Source: JACRAR01 sp041674465
Lineage (GTDB): Bacteria > Pseudomonadota > Gammaproteobacteria > Burkholderiales > Rhodocyclaceae
Assembly (NCBI GenBank): GCA_041674465.1
Contig: JBAYVV010000044.1
Location: 1 to 26,364, forward strand
Direction of reading: 5' to 3'
Length of the DNA: 26,364 bases
Shown: piece by piece, positions 19,063 to 23,585 of the stretch
How the letters are laid out: each line of letters begins with the position of its first letter
How positions within the stretch are numbered: position 1 is the first letter of the stretch
Notes under the pieces: model-generated
What the model saw: only the letters and a program-made list of their open reading frames with translations
Told to the model about the DNA's origin: nothing
Database searches by the model: none
Made by a program: the position numbers and the translations under genes

Positions 19063-19341
19063 ATGATTCATTCGTTCGTCTGCCTCGAGACAGAAGCGCT
19101 GTTTAACAGTCGCGTTGTGCCACGTTTTAGGAACATCGAACGAGTTGCGCGTCGAAAACTGTTGCAGCTGAATGCGACCATCGAACTGGCCGGTTTGAGA
19201 ATTCCCCCAGGTAACAAGCTAGAAGTGCTGAAGGGTGACCGTAAAGGGCAGCACAGCATTCGCATCAATGATCAATGGCGTGTGTGCTTTGTGTGGCGAG
19301 GGGATGGTGCTTATCAGGTCGAGATCGTGGACTATCACTAG
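19063..19341 (+). CDS. higB: HigB-family toxin (RelE superfamily)
   Basis: A 92-residue basic protein: MIHSFVCLETEALFN, then RNIERVARRKLLQLNATIELAGLRIPPGNKLEVLKGDRKGQHSIRINDQWRVCFVW and EIVDYH. This is the HigB/plasmid-maintenance killer pattern of ribosome-dependent mRNA interferases. Toxin-first order, 9 nt before an XRE-type antitoxin, is diagnostic of higBA. It lies downstream of def but has its own promoter. The module has lower GC than its neighbours by eye, consistent with acquisition. Confidence 0.9.
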   Translation: MIHSFVCLETEALFNSRVVPRFRNIERVARRKLLQLNATIELAGLRIPPGNKLEVLKGDRKGQHSIRINDQWRVCFVWRGDGAYQVEIVDYH

Positions 19342-19350
19342 GAAATTGAT

Positions 19351-19656
19351 ATGGCTAAATTATTAGATGAAATCCATCCCGGCGAAATTTTGCTGGAGGA
19401 CTTTTTGCTGCCGATGGGTATCTCGGCTCGTCAGCTTGCAGCTGACATTGATGTATCACCGAGCCGCATCAGCGAAGTGGTGAATGGCATGCGACCGATA
19501 ACTGCCGACACTGCGTTGCGTCTGGGGCTGTTCTTTGGGATGAATCCTCGCTTCTGGCTTAACCTGCAAACCGAGTACGACATGCGTGTGGCAGCCCGAA
19601 CGCTTCAGAAGAAAATTGCACCCAGAATACGCGTTTATCAGCAGGCAACGATTTGA
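19351..19656 (+). CDS. higA: HigA-family antitoxin (XRE helix-turn-helix)
   Basis: A 101-residue DNA-binding antitoxin. The family start HPGEILLEDFLLPMGIS (9-25) is followed by a helix-turn-helix (SARQLAADIDVSPSRISEVVNG, about 25-46) and RPITADTALRLGLFFGMNPRFWLNLQ. It should neutralise HigB and repress the promoter through the palindrome at 19035-19051. It lies 9 nt downstream of higB and converges on the HDOD-GGDEF gene with 57 nt between them. Confidence 0.92.
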   Translation: MAKLLDEIHPGEILLEDFLLPMGISARQLAADIDVSPSRISEVVNGMRPITADTALRLGLFFGMNPRFWLNLQTEYDMRVAARTLQKKIAPRIRVYQQATI

Positions 19657-19713
19657 CCCAACTGATTCATGTGTGATCCTTGACTTGGACTGGGAATAAC
19701 CAACACTCCCTTG

Positions 19714-21699
19714 TCAATCCGCAATTTCTATCCGGTTGCGCCCTAAGTTTTTCGCTCGGTAGAGCGCCGCATCGGCATCGGCGATCAGCGTCTCCTGATT
19801 CCTGACGTAGGGCGGAGATACCGCGGCTACGCCGATGCTGACAGTCACCGAAATATTCAGATCAGGCGTGTGGAAGCCAGCTGTAGCCACGCTCTGGCGG
19901 ATGCGCTCGGCAATCTCGAGCGCCCGACGCCGATTGGCTCCCGGGCAGACGATGCAGAATTCCTCGCCGCCATAGCGAAACACCATGTCCTCGCTGCGCG
20001 CACTGCTCTTGAGCCGGCTTGATATCGATGCCAGGACGGCATCGCCCGTCTGGTGGCCGTGCTTGTCGTTGATGGACTTAAAATGGTCGATGTCGATCAT
20101 CAGGCAGGACACCGGGAGCTTGCTGCTTAGCGCATGCGCCCATTCGGCGGCGAGAAAGTCCAGCCCGTGGCGCCGGTTAGGCAGGCGTGTCAGCAGGTCC
20201 GTCATGGCAACCACGGTTAGCCGCCTGTTCGACCCGGCCCACTCGTTGGCGGATTTCGCAAGGTTGTAGCGCTCCCTGAGCACTTCCGACTGGAGGTGCA
20301 TCACCCTTTCTGCAGCGCGCAGTCTTGCGGCCAGCGTCAGATTCGTGATTGGACGCATGAGAAAGTCATCGGCGCCGGCATCCACCGCCTGGGCAAGTTT
20401 GGCTTCATCTTCGGGATTGCAGATGACGATGATGTAACTGTCTTTTGCCACCGGGCTGGCGCGCAGGGAAAGGCAAAATGTCTGGGCATCCATGCCGGGC
20501 CCAATCATCTCCAGCAAAATCAGATCCGGGCCTTCGCTCAAGGCAACATTCAGTCCGACGTCACCGCTGTTAGCTCGTTGCACCTTGAAGCCGTTCGATT
20601 CCAGATAGCAGCCAAGCTCGGAGCTTTCAGCAATTTTGTCGGTGACCAGAAGCACCGAGCGATTCTTGGGCAAGGAAGAGGGTGCCGATGTGTTCTCAAG
20701 AATCTTTGGCGGAGGCGATGCGAGCAGATTCGCGAAGGGGGGGATATCCTGAGTCTGAACCTTCAGCATTTCGCCCCACTCGCGCCAGCCTTTAAAAGTC
20801 TTGTCGGCCAGGCATGACAATTCCTCGCCCTCGATACCCAGGTGCGCAGCCTTGACGAAAAGATTCGGCAGCATCTTCCAGCGTTCGGCTTCCTTGGCCA
20901 CGCAGAAATCTGCCAGGGCAAGCGAGATGTGAAGCGATTGGGTCACGACAAAGCTGCGCGATCCTCCCGAGAAATCTGCCTCGTCTGGAATTTCGCAGTG
21001 ATAAACCGCGGCGACCAGGATTTCGGGCATGTGCCACTCGTGCAGCATGGTGGCGCCCAACTCACGACGGTCGGTGCCGAAAGTTTTCTGTTCCAGGGTG
21101 AGGCGTTCGGTTGTACTGCACTGAGCTGAAATGATTTCACCGTAGCGCTCGGGGAAGAGGGATGCCAGTGCCAGTTCGCCGATGCTGCAGAGCAGCCCGG
21201 CAGTGAAACCTTCCTCTGCCGGAAGTTTGGCGTACGATGCCAGCGCCTGCGACGCGATTGCCGTGGCCAGCGAGCGCGACCAGAAACGCGGATAGTCGAA
21301 TTGAGCGCACTTGCCCTTGGCATAACTCTGCAGCAGAGACAAGCCGAGCACCAATACACCAACCCGTGATGTACCCAGCGTGGCGATGGCTTTGGGGAGT
21401 GAAACGACGGGGCGGGTCTGGCCATACATCGCGGCATTGGAAATTTTCAGCATCAAACCGGCAATCACCGGGTCAGACTGAACCAGGCGAACCAGATCGT
21501 CTAACTTGTAATCGTCGCGACGCAGTAGCGAGATGATGGCAAGTGCAACTTCGCTTGGGCAGGGCAGCAGGCGGGAGGTCTTGAACTTCTGGTAAATGGC
21601 GGGGGAGATGAAATGCGCTTGCCCCTCGCCTTCCGTGCTTGCACGTGCGAGTGGCGATCGATGAAGAGGACTCGTGACCAATTCAGGCAAACCATTCAT
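19714..21699 (-). CDS. HDOD - degenerate receiver - GGDEF diguanylate cyclase
   Basis: A 661-residue cytoplasmic signalling protein. An HDOD domain (about 30-240: LLPCPSEVALAIISLL, SDPVIAGLMLKISNAA, AGLLCSIGELAL) precedes a receiver-like domain (about 346-462) and a GGDEF domain (about 497-661). The cyclase looks active: MIDIDHFKSIND, GGEEF at 577-581, and an intact inhibitory RxxD (RSED, 568-571) five residues before it. The receiver looks dead for phosphorylation: the acceptor is Glu397 (DLILLEM), one acidic-pocket Asp is Thr, and the conserved Lys is Arg449. The start is 21699 because GGAG lies 6 nt upstream; the ATG at 21711 lacks a site. It would make c-di-GMP, with a PilZ gene next door in the opposite direction. 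Confidence 0.92.
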   Translation of the reverse strand: MNGLPELVTSPLHRSPLARASTEGEGQAHFISPAIYQKFKTSRLLPCPSEVALAIISLLRRDDYKLDDLVRLVQSDPVIAGLMLKISNAAMYGQTRPVVSLPKAIATLGTSRVGVLVLGLSLLQSYAKGKCAQFDYPRFWSRSLATAIASQALASYAKLPAEEGFTAGLLCSIGELALASLFPERYGEIISAQCSTTERLTLEQKTFGTDRRELGATMLHEWHMPEILVAAVYHCEIPDEADFSGGSRSFVVTQSLHISLALADFCVAKEAERWKMLPNLFVKAAHLGIEGEELSCLADKTFKGWREWGEMLKVQTQDIPPFANLLASPPPKILENTSAPSSLPKNRSVLLVTDKIAESSELGCYLESNGFKVQRANSGDVGLNVALSEGPDLILLEMIGPGMDAQTFCLSLRASPVAKDSYIIVICNPEDEAKLAQAVDAGADDFLMRPITNLTLAARLRAAERVMHLQSEVLRERYNLAKSANEWAGSNRRLTVVAMTDLLTRLPNRRHGLDFLAAEWAHALSSKLPVSCLMIDIDHFKSINDKHGHQTGDAVLASISSRLKSSARSEDMVFRYGGEEFCIVCPGANRRRALEIAERIRQSVATAGFHTPDLNISVTVSIGVAAVSPPYVRNQETLIADADAALYRAKNLGRNRIEIAD

Positions 21700-21821
21700 G
21701 CATCGCTCCACGAATCAGCCGATGTCTGTTGCGCATGGCAAGGCATAGGCTGATTCCACAGGCGAGGCAGTTTTTTGGGCCCCGTCGACAAGCCATCTGA
21801 AAAGGTGGCTGTATGCTGCTT

Positions 21822-21845
21822 AAAAAAGTGCTGGCACCATAGCAC
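21822..21845 (-). terminator. Terminator-like hairpin in the leader of the GGDEF gene
   Basis: On the minus strand GTGCT and AGCAC form a 5-bp stem with an 8-nt loop, followed by six T. A second stem-loop (AGCCA/TGGCT, 21791-21810) lies next to it. Both are 90-145 nt upstream of the HDOD-GGDEF start, so they could be an attenuator or the end of an unseen short transcript. I see no known riboswitch. The rest of 21700-21973 holds no gene. Confidence 0.33.
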
Positions 21846-21973
21846 ATGCCAAGAAACTCGTGGCTGAAATGTGCAAGGGTCCGGCGTCGAATTTCATAAG
21901 GCAATACGGATTTGTTTTGTAAAAATGCAGGCGGGTATTATGCATCTTCAACGGATCTTTCTAGGGTCTCACA

Positions 21974-22013
21974 TATAGGGGCAAGCCCCTATAAGGGCCA
22001 CCCCCTATAGGCC
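21974..22013. promoter_or_regulatory. Palindromic operator cluster upstream of the PilZ gene
   Basis: TATAGGGGCAAGCCCCTATA (21974-21993) is a perfect inverted repeat. A further CCCCTATA half (22002-22009), starting 16 bp after the first such half, is part of CCTATAGG and ends immediately before the -35 of the PilZ promoter. A shorter relative of the palindrome lies upstream of the adhesin gene at 23415-23430. A transcription factor site is the likely meaning; an RNA hairpin is less likely because it lies upstream of the predicted start site. Confidence 0.55.
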
Positions 22014-22041
22014 TTGCGTGATGACATATTCATGTGATAAT
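22014..22041 (+). promoter_or_regulatory. Predicted promoter of the PilZ gene
   Basis: TTGCGT (22014-22019), a 16-nt spacer and GATAAT (22036-22041), with TG at 22033-22034 resembling an extended -10. It gives a leader of about 40 nt. The -35 abuts the palindromic cluster, which suits activation by a factor touching polymerase. Confidence 0.45.
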
Positions 22042-22088
22042 GAAAAATCACTTATTGGAATGTAGGCCAATACCCCGCCAATGCATCC

Positions 22089-22397
22089 ATGAGCAATTCC
22101 GTTTCATCCACCCCTTCCAGCAAGCATCGACGCAGACAAAGAGTCAAAGCGGCACTGCCGGTTTCTTGTGGCGGTTCAGACGCAGTGACGCGTGACATCA
22201 GCGCGACCGGTGTGTTCATCGTGCAGAACACGCGGATGGAAATCGGCGCTCAGATTGACTTCTCGCTCGACCTGGAGACTCCCGGAGGCAAGTTGAAATT
22301 ATGCTTCGGGGGTGCTGTGGTTCGTGTCGAGGAGATGGACGGCAGATACGGAATCGGCGTGAACATAACCAAGCAGCTCATGAAAAGCGCTGCCTGA
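22089..22397 (+). CDS. PilZ-domain c-di-GMP binding protein
   Basis: A 102-residue protein consisting of a single PilZ domain. Both ligand motifs are intact: RxxxR (Arg14-Arg18 in RRRQR) and DxSxxG (Asp36-Gly41, DISATG). The beta-barrel strands VFIVQNTRMEIGAQIDFSLDL and LKLCFGGAVVRVEEMDGRYGIGVNI follow. It should bind c-di-GMP and act through a partner that is not obvious from the sequence. It sits between the GGDEF protein (divergent) and the LuxR-type regulator (convergent, 30 nt between stops), so source, receptor and regulator are together. The ribosome binding site is weak. Confidence 0.9.
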   Translation: MSNSVSSTPSSKHRRRQRVKAALPVSCGGSDAVTRDISATGVFIVQNTRMEIGAQIDFSLDLETPGGKLKLCFGGAVVRVEEMDGRYGIGVNITKQLMKSAA

Positions 22398-22427
22398 AAT
22401 CAACTGCGCGCCACTGTCAACCCGCAA

Positions 22428-23108
22428 TCAATTGGTTCGCACTTGCGTATTGCAGAATACGTAAAGTTCCAGGCGGCTGGTGACACCGAGCTTGTGGTAA
22501 ATCGAAGCAAGGTGATTGCGTAAGGTATTTTCGCTGATCTTCAATTCGGGGGCAATCAGCTTCAGCGGCTTCTCGGAAGAACTCACCACACTCTGCAGGA
22601 CCTGGTCTTCCTTCTTGGTCAGGGATCCAAGCTTCGACTCGACCGAGGCGGGTTCCTGTGGCGCATGTTCTTTCGCAACACCCAGAAGAATCCTGCTCGT
22701 TGCGTTGCGATCCACCCAAAGCTCGCCACGATGAATTTTCTCGATGGCGGAAAACAGCGTCTTCGGAGAATCTTCCTTCTTCACGATTCCGCGCGCGCCC
22801 TTGATGACGGCCTTGTCCTGGAACGCCACATCCTTGTTTCGCGTCAGGCCGATCAGTTTTGCCTTGGAGCGCGACACCAGAACGGGAATGAAATCCAGGC
22901 TGTGATCGTCATCAAACTCCAGCGTGAAGATGATGACGTCAGCCACTTGCAAGGCACTTTGTTTCAAAGCTTCATCCGCATTGGCTGCCGTGCCGATCAC
23001 GACGAAGCGCGCATCGTGTTCGATCAGCAGCTTCAAGCCGGAAACAAAAATATTGTGGCCATCGACCAGAAAAACGCGGATGGGGGTTTTTCTTGGAGTA
23101 ATCATCAT
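22428..23108 (-). CDS. LuxR/NarL-type regulator with a degenerate receiver
   Basis: A 226-residue protein with an N-terminal receiver fold (about 10-125) and a C-terminal LuxR helix-turn-helix (about 162-222: LTKKEDQVLQSVV...KISENTLRNHLASIYHKLGVTSRLELYVF). The receiver lacks the usual DD pair (Asp16-Gly17-His18). Its phosphoacceptor position is Thr62 (VIIFTLEF in place of the usual LLDL pattern), while the conserved lysine is present (Lys111). Phosphorylation is therefore unlikely, and control may be by ligand, partner or expression level. The start is 23108 or the adjacent ATG at 23105; AGAGGG lies directly before. It reads away from the adhesin gene and is a candidate regulator of it and of the PilZ gene. 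Confidence 0.88.
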   Translation of the reverse strand: MMITPRKTPIRVFLVDGHNIFVSGLKLLIEHDARFVVIGTAANADEALKQSALQVADVIIFTLEFDDDHSLDFIPVLVSRSKAKLIGLTRNKDVAFQDKAVIKGARGIVKKEDSPKTLFSAIEKIHRGELWVDRNATSRILLGVAKEHAPQEPASVESKLGSLTKKEDQVLQSVVSSSEKPLKLIAPELKISENTLRNHLASIYHKLGVTSRLELYVFCNTQVRTN

Positions 23109-23194
23109 CCCTCTCAGGCGAATATCAAATCAAACGATTTTTCCGAAACATCGGTACGCGTTCCGGTCATCATAACAGGGAAATTAGTAGATAG

Positions 23195-23213
23195 GTACTA
23201 GTAGCACTAGTAC
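23195..23213. promoter_or_regulatory. Perfect inverted repeat upstream of the LuxR-type gene
   Basis: GTACTAGT-AGC-ACTAGTAC is an 8-bp perfect inverted repeat. It lies about 20 bp upstream of a candidate minus-strand -10 (TATGAT, 23174-23169) and covers the expected -35 region. The heptamer arms TACTAGT/ACTAGTA resemble the spaced inverted heptamers bound by NarL-type regulators, so autoregulation is possible. Confidence 0.45.
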
Positions 23214-23414
23214 TTTCGATTTAGCCGATCCGCGGGGCCGCTCAGAACCGGCAATTTCCCGGATTCCGTCAATAGATCCTCAGGGAGTGTTCGGCCCTGA
23301 ACATTCGCCTTGAATGCTCGCTGTTACCAGGCTTTGAGCAGTTTCACTGTCTCTGAAATTCCGACAGCACGAAAGCGTCTGGCAACCCAGGCAGTACCAC
23401 TGTCCTGCTTTAGA

Positions 23415-23430
23415 TAAGGGCAAGCCCTTA
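23415..23430. promoter_or_regulatory. Palindrome upstream of the adhesin gene
   Basis: TAAGGGCAAGCCCTTA is a perfect inverted repeat sharing the GGGCAAGCCC core with 21974-21993. The flanking pair is A/T here and G/C there, so the symmetry is kept. It ends 11 bp before a possible -35. Elsewhere in 23109-23585 (477 nt without a gene) I see only the 23195-23213 repeat and weak promoter elements. Confidence 0.5.
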
Positions 23431-23441
23431 CGCGCCCGCTC

Positions 23442-23471
23442 TTACATACATGAACAGCTGCAATCGATAAA
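23442..23471 (+). promoter_or_regulatory. Weak candidate promoter of the adhesin gene
   Basis: TTACAT (23442-23447) and GATAAA (23466-23471) are 18 nt apart, giving a leader of about 108 nt to the ATG at 23586. The match is modest and the start site unproven. Confidence 0.28.
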
Positions 23472-23585
23472 GTGCGACGCATGGAAAAAGGAAACAGGAA
23501 ACGGGGCAGTGAATAAAAAGCTTCATCAGAAATGTGACAACAGCCGAGTTCTTGCTTAGAGCTACGCGTATTGATCAAGCAGCCA

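Noticed and set aside
21683..21904. A 73-residue minus-strand frame before the HDOD-GGDEF gene
   Set aside because: It has no ribosome binding site, overlaps the terminator-like hairpin and the real start, and shows no family features.
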